Notes: generated from the sequence alone by a model not told the origin. A DNA stretch of 32,666 nt from Kluyvera intermedia (GCF_021440345.1 NZ_JAKCNS010000087.1:1-32666); one strand, 5' to 3'; positions 1-8,021 are shown, counted from the stretch's first letter. Program-made: numbers and translations.

Positions 1-445
1 GTTAAAAACTATTAATTATCGAGTATTAATCCATGATAACTATAAAAACACTCATTCTATAAAATTTAAACCATAAAAATCAACAAGTTAAAAACAGGAA
101 GACAGTCTAAAAACCAAACCAAAACCAGCAATATATTGCTTGTCAGAGGCTATATTTCTGTACATGTTTCGTACTAATACATTCAAGCCGTTTTACTTTT
201 ATTTTTTTCCCAATTTGCTACTGCTAAAAAAGGTAGATTTTGCAATCTTAGATCTCATTAATAATATTTACCAATGCGTAACTCCAGGAAGATTTTTTTC
301 CTCTCCCTGGGAAGTGGCAGCGTGATATTTAAACGATGGGATACTGGCGTAAAATATAAATATCGCCGCTATTTATTGCTAAATACCCTCTTATCCTACA
401 GCCAAGCAGTATCAAATACTCTCAGCCTCTCTTTCATTGCCTTCC
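1..445. other. AT-rich host intergenic region, no gene seen
   Basis: This stretch downstream of mug is strongly AT-rich. The short open frames in it have no recognisable protein features or convincing ribosome binding sites, and one runs into mug on the opposite strand. In E. coli the neighbour beyond mug is rpoD, but nothing resembling it is present here. I see no RNA gene and no clear intrinsic terminator. It is probably the flank of a host gene lying outside the window. Confidence 0.5.
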
Positions 446-952
446 CTAAAGACCTCGAGCGACTAACGCTTCGTTCAATTCCCGATAGGCTTCTACCAAC
501 TTCTCAAGTGAAGCACGGTTCAAACCGCTGGGGTTGGGGAGTACCCAAACCTGAGTAACGCCGATTCTCACATCCTGCTTGCCCCATTGCGCCCCGCGTT
601 GATTGAACGCCCTCTCAAAGGCTTGTTTACCCAAAACAGCAAGGACGGCTGGTTGATACTCTTCGATTTTAGTCAGCAACTCACGACCGCCGCTCCGCAG
701 CTCCTGTACGCTCACCTCACTCGCCTGCACCGTTGGTCGCTCGACCAGCTTCGTCACGCCGCAGCGGAACTCGAGCATTTGCTCCGCTTCTTCCGGCTTC
801 AATTGACGATCGGTAAACCCAGACAGATGCAGTACTTTCCAGAAGCGGTTTGCCGGATGGGCGAACGGGTAGCCTAACGAGGAAGATGGCAATCCAGGAT
901 TAATGCCGCAGAACAGGACCCGCAGCCCCGTATCAATAATGTCTTTAACCAT
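446..952 (-). CDS. mug: G:T/U mismatch-specific DNA glycosylase Mug
   Basis: Removes uracil (and ethenocytosine) mispaired with guanine in double-stranded DNA as the first step of base-excision repair in the cytoplasm. The 168-residue product matches E. coli Mug in length and along its sequence. The active-site segment GINPG is at residues 17-21 and the DNA-intercalating loop segment NPSGLN is near residue 140; [10 protein letters not shown] and QRGAQWGKQ are also conserved. The start at 952 is preceded by GAGG at a suitable distance. It is a host gene, transcribed away from the tRNA, and the mug-tRNA-Ile2 pairing is the same as in E. coli. Nothing suggests damage by the nearby integration. 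Confidence 0.96.
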   Translation of the reverse strand: MVKDIIDTGLRVLFCGINPGLPSSSLGYPFAHPANRFWKVLHLSGFTDRQLKPEEAEQMLEFRCGVTKLVERPTVQASEVSVQELRSGGRELLTKIEEYQPAVLAVLGKQAFERAFNQRGAQWGKQDVRIGVTQVWVLPNPSGLNRASLEKLVEAYRELNEALVARGL

Positions 953-1079
953 AATATCCTCAGCCGATACATCATCAGCTGAGTATAACGAATTGAAAAT
1001 GCATTGTTTATAAAAACAGCATGTGCGCGCTTAATGCTGGATTGGTGCTCATTGTTACTTTATAATCCCCGGCTACTTA

Positions 1080-1155
1080 GGCCCCTTAGCTCAGTGGTTA
1101 GAGCAGGCGACTCATAATCGCTTGGTCGTTGGTTCAAACCCAACAGGGGCCACCA
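1080..1155 (+). tRNA. ileX: tRNA-Ile2 (anticodon CAT, lysidine-type), prophage integration site
   Basis: A complete 76-nt cloverleaf with acceptor stem GGCCCCU/AGGGGCC, D-arm GCUC/GAGC, anticodon CAT at 1113-1115, T-loop UUCAAAC and encoded CCA. The sequence is nearly that of E. coli ileX, the minor isoleucine tRNA whose CAU anticodon is modified to lysidine by TilS to read AUA. Its position next to mug supports ileX rather than an elongator tRNA-Met. The 3' part from 1111 on is also the left copy of the attachment core, so this half of the gene was supplied by the phage at integration. The gene is restored without change to the mature tRNA. Confidence 0.94.
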
Positions 1156-1158
1156 AAT
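1111..1158 (+). repeat. attL core, 48-bp direct repeat
   Basis: These 48 bases are identical to 30236-30283. The repeat covers the tRNA anticodon loop to the CCA end plus AAT. The bases just outside both copies differ (A and T at the left side, T and A at the right side), so the ends are well defined. It is the left prophage junction produced by integrase-mediated recombination in the 3' half of the tRNA gene. Confidence 0.96.
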
Positions 1159-1181
1159 TTTAGCTTTAAAATCATATAATT

Positions 1182-1209
1182 AAGCCACCTTTTACCGGGT
1201 GGCTTTTTT
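1182..1209 (+). terminator. Intrinsic terminator just inside attL
   Basis: AAGCCACC (1182-1189) pairs with GGTGGCTT (1198-1205) and runs into a T tract. It lies 27 bp after the tRNA and inside the prophage, so it is phage DNA that now ends the host tRNA transcript. The host's original terminator was pushed to the far side of attR. Confidence 0.8.
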
Positions 1210-1224
1210 GTTACCATTGGCCAC

Positions 1225-1245
1225 TGTCCCCTTTTTGTCCCCTCA
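1225..1245 (+). repeat. Candidate integrase arm site, left copy
   Basis: A 21-bp pyrimidine-rich element with two TGTCCCC units. It matches 30123-30143 at 18 of 21 positions in the same orientation. Both copies lie inside the prophage ends, at 67 and 93 bp from the core repeats, which is a typical place for arm-type integrase sites. The function is inferred from placement only. Confidence 0.45.
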
Positions 1246-1301
1246 TTTCAAAAGCGCCCCCTCTGGCCAACGGAACAGCCAATACAGGGTTATGCTGTTT
1301 T

Positions 1302-1330
1302 TTTACATTTTGGCCCTGGCTGGTTATGAT
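1302..1330 (+). promoter_or_regulatory. Sigma70 promoter of the moron gene
   Basis: TTTACA at 1302-1307 and TATGAT at 1325-1330 are separated by exactly 17 bp, close to the sigma70 consensus. It sits about 30 bp upstream of the start codon of the zinc-ribbon membrane protein. The gene can therefore be expressed from the prophage independently of the lytic programme. No phage operator motif overlaps it. Confidence 0.75.
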
Positions 1331-1358
1331 TTAGGCGCAAATTTATAAGGAAATGATT

Positions 1359-1856
1359 ATGGCGCTAACTAAATGTAAAGAATGCAAAAAAGAAGTATCT
1401 ACCACCGCAAAGACCTGCCCGCACTGCGGCGTTAAAGATCCCGGCTTTGGTGCTAAGCAAAAGCTAGGCGGGTGTTTAATCCTGATTGTGATTGTCGTCG
1501 CGGTTATGTACTTCATCGGCAGTGGTGATGATAAAGAAACAGCAACTGCACCAAAGACATGCTCTAACACAGACACCCAATGCAACTATGACCAGAACCT
1601 GGTTGATGCTGTCACCAAATGCAAACCCCTTATCGAGCGTTCCGCAAAATATGAATATGAATGGACGGATGGAATTTTAGACACCATTTTTTCACACGCG
1701 CGAATTGATTCGAAAAAGAACCAACTCACCTACATCGGCGACAAAGTAAAATTCACCAATGGCTTTAATGCCAAAATGAACATGACGTATGCCTGCACCA
1801 TCGACCTAAAAACCAAAAGTGTGGTAGATGTCAGCGTTCATGAAGGCAAACTATAA
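1359..1856 (+). CDS. Moron: zinc-ribbon, single-pass membrane protein of unknown function
   Basis: A 165-residue protein with an N-terminal zinc ribbon (CKEC then CPHC), one hydrophobic segment at about residues 33-52 (GGCLILIVIVVAVMYFIG), and an outer domain of about 110 residues with four cysteines and a final VVDVSVHEGKL-like strand. I chose the ATG at 1359 because TAAGGA (1346-1351) is 7 bp from it; the in-frame ATG at 1353 would be only 1 bp away. The gene has its own promoter and terminator and lies outside the late operon near attL, which is the layout of a moron or lysogenic-conversion gene. The ribbon would be cytoplasmic and the C-terminal domain periplasmic. I do not recognise a function; surface alteration or superinfection exclusion are guesses. 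Confidence 0.85.
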   Translation: MALTKCKECKKEVSTTAKTCPHCGVKDPGFGAKQKLGGCLILIVIVVAVMYFIGSGDDKETATAPKTCSNTDTQCNYDQNLVDAVTKCKPLIERSAKYEYEWTDGILDTIFSHARIDSKKNQLTYIGDKVKFTNGFNAKMNMTYACTIDLKTKSVVDVSVHEGKL

Positions 1857-2338
1857 CGTCACACTTTTCAGTTTATGAAAATCTGGTGAATGCCCTGCAG
1901 CCCGCTCCGCCTCTGGAATTGCGGGCTTTTCTTTGCCCGGCCTTCCAGCGCGGATTGATCTTCTAAATCTCACGTAAAATTAACTTTCCCCTTATTTTTC
2001 ATCACGTTGATTTTTTACTTAGATCCTCCGCAGATCCTTCAAACTGAAAAACACTGAAATTCTTTTCACTCTTTTCAGTTTCCAGTCTCCGCAAAGCCGC
2101 CAGCACTGGCGCGGTCTGGCGATACCTTTTGAAGAAAAATCCAACTGAAAAATTTTTACGATCCAAAACCCGCAGGCGGGTGCGGTGTAGCGCCGTTTTC
2201 GTCATGGAAAGATTTATTTTGTCACGTTCAGGCGCAGCCAGCGCAGCGCTGTGCGCATGATCTATTTCAGGTATCCCGCTGGGTTGTCTGGGCTTGTGAG
2301 TGCGGCAGGTTGCGTTCTGTGGGCTGTATGGCGGGCAT
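1857..2338. other. Gene-free end region with repeated AACTGAAAA motifs; candidate cos/packaging region
   Basis: No credible gene lies here; the leftward frame starting at 2352 begins inside a terminator stem. The motif AACTGAAAA or its complement occurs at 1865-1873 (complement), 2042-2050, 2072-2080 (complement) and 2143-2151. The 2041-2081 block is an imperfect palindrome with AAACTGAAAA at one end and TTTTCAGTTT at the other. GC-rich dyads follow, for example ACCCG-CAGG-CGGGT near 2167. In HP1/K139-type phages the cohesive ends lie between the last tail gene and attP, so this is where cos would be expected. I cannot point to the nick sites, and no P2/186-like cos sequence was seen. Confidence 0.45.
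1899..1933 (+). terminator. Terminator of the moron gene
   Basis: AGCCCGC (1899-1905) pairs with GCGGGCT (1921-1927) across a 15-nt loop and is followed by TTTCTTT. It ends the moron transcript about 70 bp after its stop codon. Confidence 0.7.
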
Positions 2339-2362
2339 AAAAAAACCCGCATTACGCGGGCT
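2339..2362 (-). terminator. Terminator of the leftward late operon
   Basis: Read leftward, CCCGC, a 5-nt loop and GCGGG are followed by seven T residues. It lies 19 bp after the stop codon of the hub-spike gene and closes the long late transcript. Confidence 0.85.
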
Positions 2363-2380
2363 TTCGTTCAGTGCTTTGGG

Positions 2381-4060
2381 CTACTGGCCAATGACTGGCG
2401 AATACTTGCTATTAAGCTGGTCAGCCTTCTGGCTGGCGGCACGTATGGCGCTGGCGTTCTCCGGCGCGCCTGTGTTGCTATGGGTGTGGCTGGCCGTTTG
2501 CTCTGCCAGCTGCTGCATCACATCCAGCGTGTCCAGCATCAGTTGCGCGATGTTCACGCTACCGGAACCAATCCAGACCACTGGCGCAATAATCTGCTGC
2601 TGCGCTGCTGCCACGCTTTTGCGAATACTCCCGATCTGCTCTGTAAGACTCCCGGAAATGTTCACATCCTGATCGCCGGCAATCTTCATTTCGGCATTGC
2701 CGCCAACATTGGCCAGCCAGTTTCCCTTCACTGCCTGGCTGTAATTGCCGGTACTGATTTGCACAATAGCGCCAGCCATCAACGTGGCAGCGCCCAGAAC
2801 CGTGGTCTTATCCGTCGCCTTGATTGTGGTGTCACGGCTTACCAGCTCGCGCGCTTCCGTATCGGCTTTGATACTCCTGGCCATTGACGTTTCACTGATC
2901 GCCTGGTCAGTCTGGCGCACCCAATCCCCCGACTGCGTGACGCGCTGCGACACTTCCGCGCGCTGCTGCTGCAGCTGCTCCCCCGGTTTAATATCCGGCA
3001 GGCTGCTCCCTTCCGCCACGGTCTGGCGGATAAACGGCTTATCCGGCCTGCCCCCGGTAAATCCTACCTCAACCTTTGTACCTTCTGGCGGAAACTGAAA
3101 CATCCCCGAATCATTCCCGGCCATCGGCACTGGCAGCGGCACGGCGTTATAAACCGGCGTCTGCTTATCCGGGTTGCCATCTGCGTCAAGCAGCTGCACG
3201 TTAACCGCATAGCGCTGCCGGAACGGATCGGCAAAATTACCACTGCTTACCGCTTCCGTTGGTGCCAGCACCCTGGCGAATTTCGGCAGGTGCAGACCTG
3301 CAGCCAGCTCCGGGTACTGGCTTTCAACCTGGCGCTGCAGCGGGCTTTTTTGTAGCGCTTCCCCCGTGGCTTTGTTGCGCGGCGTCCAGGTAACATCCAT
3401 CGTGTCGTTATTCAGCTGGATACGCGTCACGCGCTCGCCGTTCATTTCCACGCCCGGCCGCAGACTCTGAACAACCGGCAACGTCATGGTATTGCCACCG
3501 CCCGCGCCCTGGCTGAACTCTGCCGGGATATCTACGGCTTTACCGGCGAATAATGACAGCTCCGCACCGCCAACATATAAACCGCCATCCGGCAGCTGAT
3601 ACCAGATGTAATCCGTGATACCAAAGGCTTTGCCCAGATTGCTTAAAAGCTGGTAGCCGGTGCCACTGTGGGTGAAGTGGGGGATCGGTTTATCTGAATA
3701 TTCTGCATCTGGCAAGTTTACCGTAATGCCGCTGTTCTCTTCCAGCCAGCTGGCCACTTTGCGCAGCGTGGGATGCTGAAACGAACATGGCCACGACTTT
3801 TCAAAGACGCCGACCAGCTCACGAACAAACAGACGCTGAAAGCCGTTTTCTGCCGGTTGCGAGCGCTCAACATAGCCGGTAAACCAGCGCAGGATCAGAT
3901 CGGTGTAACCCACATCGAGGCGCACCAGCCTGCCGGTATAGTCCTGGGTAGTCTGTGCCGTAATGAACCCACGGCCGCAGCTGTTCAGCTCCAGAACCAG
4001 TTTTGCATCGGCAATATGAACTTCATCACTGGATAAATAGAGTCGTTTAACAGGTTTCAT
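2381..4060 (-). CDS. Baseplate hub-spike protein (late control D / gpV-like fusion)
   Basis: A 559-residue protein that seems to join two parts. The first roughly 260 residues look like a gp27/gpD-type hub, with a central segment of the kind FGITDYIWYQLPDGGLYVGG. The next part resembles a gpV/gp5-type spike: an OB-fold-like stretch at about 275-365 (RYAVNVQLLDADGN to EGTKVEVGFTGGRPDKPFI), then repetitive beta-structure with TTIKATDKTTVLGA and SGNYSQAVKGNWLANVGGNAEMKIAG. SHTHS lies close to the C-terminus; in P2 gpV and related spikes a His-x-His motif binds iron at the tip, but here the motif is not at the very end. It would form the centre of the baseplate and pierce the outer membrane. Last gene of the late operon, directly before the terminator. 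Confidence 0.8.
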   Translation of the reverse strand: MKPVKRLYLSSDEVHIADAKLVLELNSCGRGFITAQTTQDYTGRLVRLDVGYTDLILRWFTGYVERSQPAENGFQRLFVRELVGVFEKSWPCSFQHPTLRKVASWLEENSGITVNLPDAEYSDKPIPHFTHSGTGYQLLSNLGKAFGITDYIWYQLPDGGLYVGGAELSLFAGKAVDIPAEFSQGAGGGNTMTLPVVQSLRPGVEMNGERVTRIQLNNDTMDVTWTPRNKATGEALQKSPLQRQVESQYPELAAGLHLPKFARVLAPTEAVSSGNFADPFRQRYAVNVQLLDADGNPDKQTPVYNAVPLPVPMAGNDSGMFQFPPEGTKVEVGFTGGRPDKPFIRQTVAEGSSLPDIKPGEQLQQQRAEVSQRVTQSGDWVRQTDQAISETSMARSIKADTEARELVSRDTTIKATDKTTVLGAATLMAGAIVQISTGNYSQAVKGNWLANVGGNAEMKIAGDQDVNISGSLTEQIGSIRKSVAAAQQQIIAPVVWIGSGSVNIAQLMLDTLDVMQQLAEQTASHTHSNTGAPENASAIRAASQKADQLNSKYSPVIGQ

Positions 4061-4062
4061 GC

Positions 4063-4608
4063 TTACCCCAGCGCATTATTGACCGGCTTAAGCACTTTGC
4101 GTTCAAACCACGTCATTTTCTCTTCATCCTCGGCGGCATCCTGCCCGCCCCCGGTTCCCGCCCCGCCTGCAGTCTGCTTTTTGGCAGTGGTTTTGCTGTC
4201 TGTCCTTGCCTCTCGCTTTTCCTGGACGCTGATATGTTCCGTCAGCGTAAACGTCACCAGCCAGGCCATTTTCCCATCCTGCTGGGGCGCATCGAGCGAT
4301 CCCGTAAATGTTGCCTCACGGAAATTAACCGCCCGCGCCAGTTCATGGGCTACGCGGTATTTCTGCCGCTGGCCGCTGCTGTCGGTAGCCGTTGCCAGTT
4401 CGAAAACACGCGAAAGCACGTCACGCGCTTTGAACGGGATTTCTCCCGACACGCGCAGTTCTTTGCCTTTGACGCCCTGCTCTGATTTCGTCGTGGCGCT
4501 GGTCTGGCCGGACTGGTCTTTATCCTGAAATTGCTGCGTCAGTGTGACACGCATATTTTTCAGAGGGATCGCTTCGCCATTAAGCGCCAGCGTTGTAATC
4601 GAGGTCAT
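4063..4608 (-). CDS. Putative baseplate/tail-associated protein
   Basis: A 181-residue protein. The first roughly 130 residues look like a compact beta-rich domain (ITTLALNGEAIPLKNMRVTLTQQF; FTGSLDAPQQDGKMAWLVTFTLTEH). They are followed by a low-complexity K/T/G/D/E-rich linker and a C-terminal tail, MTWFERKVLKPVNNALG. Such proteins lie next to the hub gene in HP1/K139-type phages and are usually noted only as baseplate or phage proteins. AAGGAA precedes the ATG. It overlaps the upstream gene by 29 bp and ends 2 bp before the hub-spike gene, so the genes are translationally linked. Structural role inferred from position. Confidence 0.6.
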   Translation of the reverse strand: MTSITTLALNGEAIPLKNMRVTLTQQFQDKDQSGQTSATTKSEQGVKGKELRVSGEIPFKARDVLSRVFELATATDSSGQRQKYRVAHELARAVNFREATFTGSLDAPQQDGKMAWLVTFTLTEHISVQEKREARTDSKTTAKKQTAGGAGTGGGQDAAEDEEKMTWFERKVLKPVNNALG

Positions 4609-5305
4609 GAATCATTCCTTTTATCCCGTCGAGGTTATCCCCGACCAGCATCATGGCTGCAGTGTGAACGGCAGATGGCAGCGGAATATCTTTAACCAGC
4701 GCCAGCAGACTTGTGGCCAGATCCCCGCTGGCCGTAAATACCCAAGCCCTGGCTGATTTTGTTTTCAGGTCATCCAGACCGCTGGCAATCTCCTGCATTA
4801 ACCCGGTGCGCAGCTGCGCAAAATCATCAAGCTGCTTTTGTAGCGCATCCATATCAACCGGCAGCGCCGAATCTTCCTGGGCTTTCTTTACCGCTGCAGC
4901 GGCCAGTGCCGCCCGATTTGTTGGAACCGATAGCGGCATGGCCACCGGCAGGCCACCATTTAACCCGGCCGGGATCTGCATTTTTTCGCTGGCCAGCTGC
5001 GCGGCGGATTGCGCCAGACGCTTAACCTTCGTAAAGGCCGGTGCGGGAAATACATCAACCAGCTGGGTAAGGCTGTTCATAAAGCTGTCATGCGACTGAC
5101 TGGCCACCATAATGATCACAACGTCAGAAGCGCCGCCGATACCGGCCGCTTTTTCAGCAAGGTAAGCCACGGCATTGGCCGGGCTGAGGTATGCGCCGTT
5201 TTCCGTCTGCTGCCCCAGCCCATACACCCACGGATGCGCCGGGATGATTGAGCATTTAACACTGCTAACTTGATCGCTAAACCTGATATTGCTATACGCC
5301 CACAT
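4580..5305 (-). CDS. Phage tail/baseplate-region protein, unknown function
   Basis: A 241-residue protein with a beta-like N-terminal third (YSNIRFSDQVSSVKCSIIPAHPWVYGLG) and a helical, alanine-rich remainder including a probable coiled segment around residues 150-190 (DMDALQKQLDDFAQLRTGLMQEI). No signal peptide is evident. I do not recognise a named domain. Its place between the tail-fibre genes and the baseplate genes, in the same operon and overlapping the next gene, points to a virion or tail-assembly role. Confidence 0.6.
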   Translation of the reverse strand: MWAYSNIRFSDQVSSVKCSIIPAHPWVYGLGQQTENGAYLSPANAVAYLAEKAAGIGGASDVVIIMVASQSHDSFMNSLTQLVDVFPAPAFTKVKRLAQSAAQLASEKMQIPAGLNGGLPVAMPLSVPTNRAALAAAAVKKAQEDSALPVDMDALQKQLDDFAQLRTGLMQEIASGLDDLKTKSARAWVFTASGDLATSLLALVKDIPLPSAVHTAAMMLVGDNLDGIKGMIHDLDYNAGA

Positions 5306-5312
5306 ATATTCT

Positions 5313-5531
5313 TTACTCTTCGTTATCTGGCGCGATTGCCATTAAACCAAGACCATCCGATAAATTGATTAACTCACTCATTGCAACGCTTTGCCGCTCC
5401 ATCGCCGCAAGCTGTTCATTATATAAAGCACGTTCCTGCTGGGAGCACCCGGAAAAATCCGCAGATGAAACAAACGCGCTCATTTCATCAATTTGTTTGC
5501 GCAATTGTACAAACAGCTCACTTAAATTCAT
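5313..5531 (-). CDS. Small helical protein next to the tail fibre
   Basis: A 72-residue acidic, mostly helical protein (LSELFVQLRKQIDEMSAFV; QQERALYNEQLAAMERQSVAMSELINL). AAGGA lies upstream of the ATG, and the gene starts 10 bp after the fibre stop codon. Small proteins in this position often assist fibre assembly or attach to the fibre, but this one does not resemble the usual T4 gp38 or P2 G-type chaperones. That role is a guess from position. Confidence 0.55.
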   Translation of the reverse strand: MNLSELFVQLRKQIDEMSAFVSSADFSGCSQQERALYNEQLAAMERQSVAMSELINLSDGLGLMAIAPDNEE

Positions 5532-5541
5532 ACATACATCC

Positions 5542-8010
5542 TTATCGATAAATTGTTCCGCTAGCGGAAACAGTATTTACGGTAGTATTAACACCACCCG
5601 TCACGCCATGTGCTGAAATAATACCACCGCGACTAACGACAACATCTGTAATCTGATCAACAGCAATGTCTCTTCGCACGTTTGCATTTGTTATGGAAAT
5701 TTTCCCGCCATCACAGGCATAAACACTATAATTAGCAGAACCATGCACACCCACATTATCAGCAGAAATGTTTGCGCAATACTGGGAAACAATTCCATAA
5801 TTCCCGCCTGCAACAATAGTTGAATCACTGATATCAGCGGTACTTCCATGTAATACCTGCACAGCCGTCCCGCCAGATAACTCATGATTTAACGACATTC
5901 TGCGGCCATTAAAATTTGAGGATTCATCAACATAAATACCAATTGACGTTCCTGTAGCACCCGACATAACACAATCTGTCGCCTGAATTTCAGCATTTGT
6001 TGTAGCCCGGCAAATATTCGACGTACAAGCCCCACCAATAACGCCGGACTCCACGATAACAGACCCCGAATAATTAGCCCGAATACAATAAAGGGGTGTT
6101 GTCGTTGTATTGACCGCATGACAACTTTGCGCCTCTATCTCTGAATAGCGCCGCGCTGAAATATTCGTCTCAGTGCAATTATCTGCAATCACTTCCTCTG
6201 CCGCGATTTTAGAACCGCGCTGTGCTGAAATCCCAAACCGCGACCCTGAGCAATTGCCTCTTGTGACATTCAGTAATGAACTCACCGCAGCATAAAAGCC
6301 ATAATTTAAACCATTCTGGCCATCCGCAAACTCTGCATTTAGCACGCCTGATTTTCTGGAGGCAAACCCGGCACTGCGCGTTGACTGCGCTCGCGCGCTG
6401 GTTGCGTCAAGAACACCGCCATTGGCAACAAAACCATTGTAACAACGATCCGCAGAGGCATATTTAACACTCCCTGTCGCCCCGGCGTACACAGAAACAC
6501 CATCGCCACCACAGCCATTCCACACTGAATAGTCAGCATCAAACACCGCGCCATGAGAAGCAATCAAACCCGCGCCAAAAGAATTAATACACCCTTTATC
6601 AGCATTAACTTTAACTGACGAACCTGCACCAGAAGCAAAAATAGCAACTGATTTGTCCTGTTCTTCACCGTTACGTTGCATGTCAAATAAAACATCGACA
6701 ACCGGAAATTTTGCGCCATTACGTGCGCATAGCGCAGGGTAATAATCACCAATGGGCAGGGTTAGCGCCAGCCTGTCAATTTTCACAACATCTTTTGATG
6801 TAATAGTGATAAATGACAAATCAGCAAAATCAATAACAATCTGCTCTTTCAGAATAAAACCGGGTAGCAGTTCAACAGAAATACCTGTATTTCCTTTTGA
6901 TAAAACATATCGCATTTCAGATACAGAATAAATGGCCTCTGACAGACTGGAAAAATCTCCCCCCAGCCCTACAGTAACAACCTGTGAGACACGCGACTGT
7001 TTGATAAACTGAGAGTCCAATTCACCCAGACCAAGGCGGTTGACTAATTCAGGCGTATCAGCCATCGCAATAATATCCCGACCAAAAAGGCTAATATCTG
7101 TTTTATTCAGTCGTGTGGTTTCATCAAAATAAGGGATGGTATCTGCCTCAGCCTCCCACACTGAAAACTGTGCCACAGCATTTGACGGGCGCAAATCAAC
7201 AATAGAACCGTCCGCTAATACCTCAGCGACTGCAAAAACATAATGCTGTTCGTCCTCCACAACATAATTCACTAATGAATTTGCAACGGTAATTGTTGAA
7301 ACCGCATCCCATACACTTGTCAATGTCCCTTGCCAGCACACATCCACCCAAATTTTAGATGGCTTATCTGTAACCGTCACAGTCTGATTAAAAAGTAATT
7401 CAGCGCGTACACCTTCAATATACGCAACGCCTTTATTGACCTGGTATACCCCATTTTGACCCGACACAAGAAACGCATCATTAATAAACGACGCCACGCC
7501 ATACATATCAATATTTTCTTTGCGGATACGTTCATCAACACCGTTCAGGCGCGCGGTGAAGTCAATCTGCCAGGTATCAGCAGGCGTAATAATTTGCGTC
7601 TGCTGGGATGCCCCGTTGTATTCCATCAGGAAAGAGCGGGTTAGCACGTTCCCCTGCTGGCCGGATTCCGTTTTAATTTTCTTCTGTGATGGCGCATGTA
7701 CAATCATGGCAATCACACCATTTGCTTTATTGAGCAGACCCACCCAGTTAAATTCGAAATCACCCACATCAGCGCCCAGCACCACGGAATACACAACGGC
7801 GTTGCTGTTCACCATACCCGTTTTACTGACAGCCTGGCGGTGTACGATTTGCGACGCAGGCGGTAAACCTTCGGTACGGTCAATAGGATCGGTAATATTC
7901 AGGTCTGGCACATTCGCGAAAACAAATTCATCCAGTGTGACCACGCCGCCGTTGGCCGCTTCCTGTGCCTTGAGCGTTTCAAAGGCTTGTGTGATAACGG
8001 TCTGACTCAT
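5542..8010 (-). CDS. Tail fibre with N-terminal baseplate-binding domain and beta-helix receptor region
   Basis: An 822-residue receptor-binding protein. Residues 1-160 are of the common P2 H-type/DUF3751 tail-fibre N-terminus (ITDPIDRTEGLPPASQIV; NSNAVVYSVVLGADVGDFEFNWVGLLN). From about residue 340 to the end the sequence is a long series of short, Gly/Ala/Ser/Asn-rich beta turns (GNCSGSRFGISAQRGSKIAAEEV; GIYVDESSNFNGRRMSLNH), as expected for a right-handed parallel beta-helix of the tailspike kind. I see no autocleavage chaperone at the end. Base composition of the distal part is more AT-rich than the flanking tail genes, suggesting exchange of the receptor module. The likely target is a host surface polysaccharide; enzymatic activity cannot be judged. 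Confidence 0.85.
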   Translation of the reverse strand: MSQTVITQAFETLKAQEAANGGVVTLDEFVFANVPDLNITDPIDRTEGLPPASQIVHRQAVSKTGMVNSNAVVYSVVLGADVGDFEFNWVGLLNKANGVIAMIVHAPSQKKIKTESGQQGNVLTRSFLMEYNGASQQTQIITPADTWQIDFTARLNGVDERIRKENIDMYGVASFINDAFLVSGQNGVYQVNKGVAYIEGVRAELLFNQTVTVTDKPSKIWVDVCWQGTLTSVWDAVSTITVANSLVNYVVEDEQHYVFAVAEVLADGSIVDLRPSNAVAQFSVWEAEADTIPYFDETTRLNKTDISLFGRDIIAMADTPELVNRLGLGELDSQFIKQSRVSQVVTVGLGGDFSSLSEAIYSVSEMRYVLSKGNTGISVELLPGFILKEQIVIDFADLSFITITSKDVVKIDRLALTLPIGDYYPALCARNGAKFPVVDVLFDMQRNGEEQDKSVAIFASGAGSSVKVNADKGCINSFGAGLIASHGAVFDADYSVWNGCGGDGVSVYAGATGSVKYASADRCYNGFVANGGVLDATSARAQSTRSAGFASRKSGVLNAEFADGQNGLNYGFYAAVSSLLNVTRGNCSGSRFGISAQRGSKIAAEEVIADNCTETNISARRYSEIEAQSCHAVNTTTTPLYCIRANYSGSVIVESGVIGGACTSNICRATTNAEIQATDCVMSGATGTSIGIYVDESSNFNGRRMSLNHELSGGTAVQVLHGSTADISDSTIVAGGNYGIVSQYCANISADNVGVHGSANYSVYACDGGKISITNANVRRDIAVDQITDVVVSRGGIISAHGVTGGVNTTVNTVSASGTIYR

Positions 8011-8021
8011 AAAAGCACCTA

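Noticed and set aside
274-558. Rightward open frame at the mug 3' end
   Set aside because: It overlaps mug on the opposite strand and its translation is low in protein character; no start signals.
1080-1155. Calling the tRNA an elongator tRNA-Met because of anticodon CAT
   Set aside because: The sequence follows E. coli ileX nearly base for base and lies beside mug, so the lysidine-modified tRNA-Ile2 is far more likely.
2002-2352. Leftward open frame of 116 codons in the gene-free end region
   Set aside because: Its start codon lies in and just after the late-operon terminator stem, there is no ribosome binding site, and the translation has no protein-like features.
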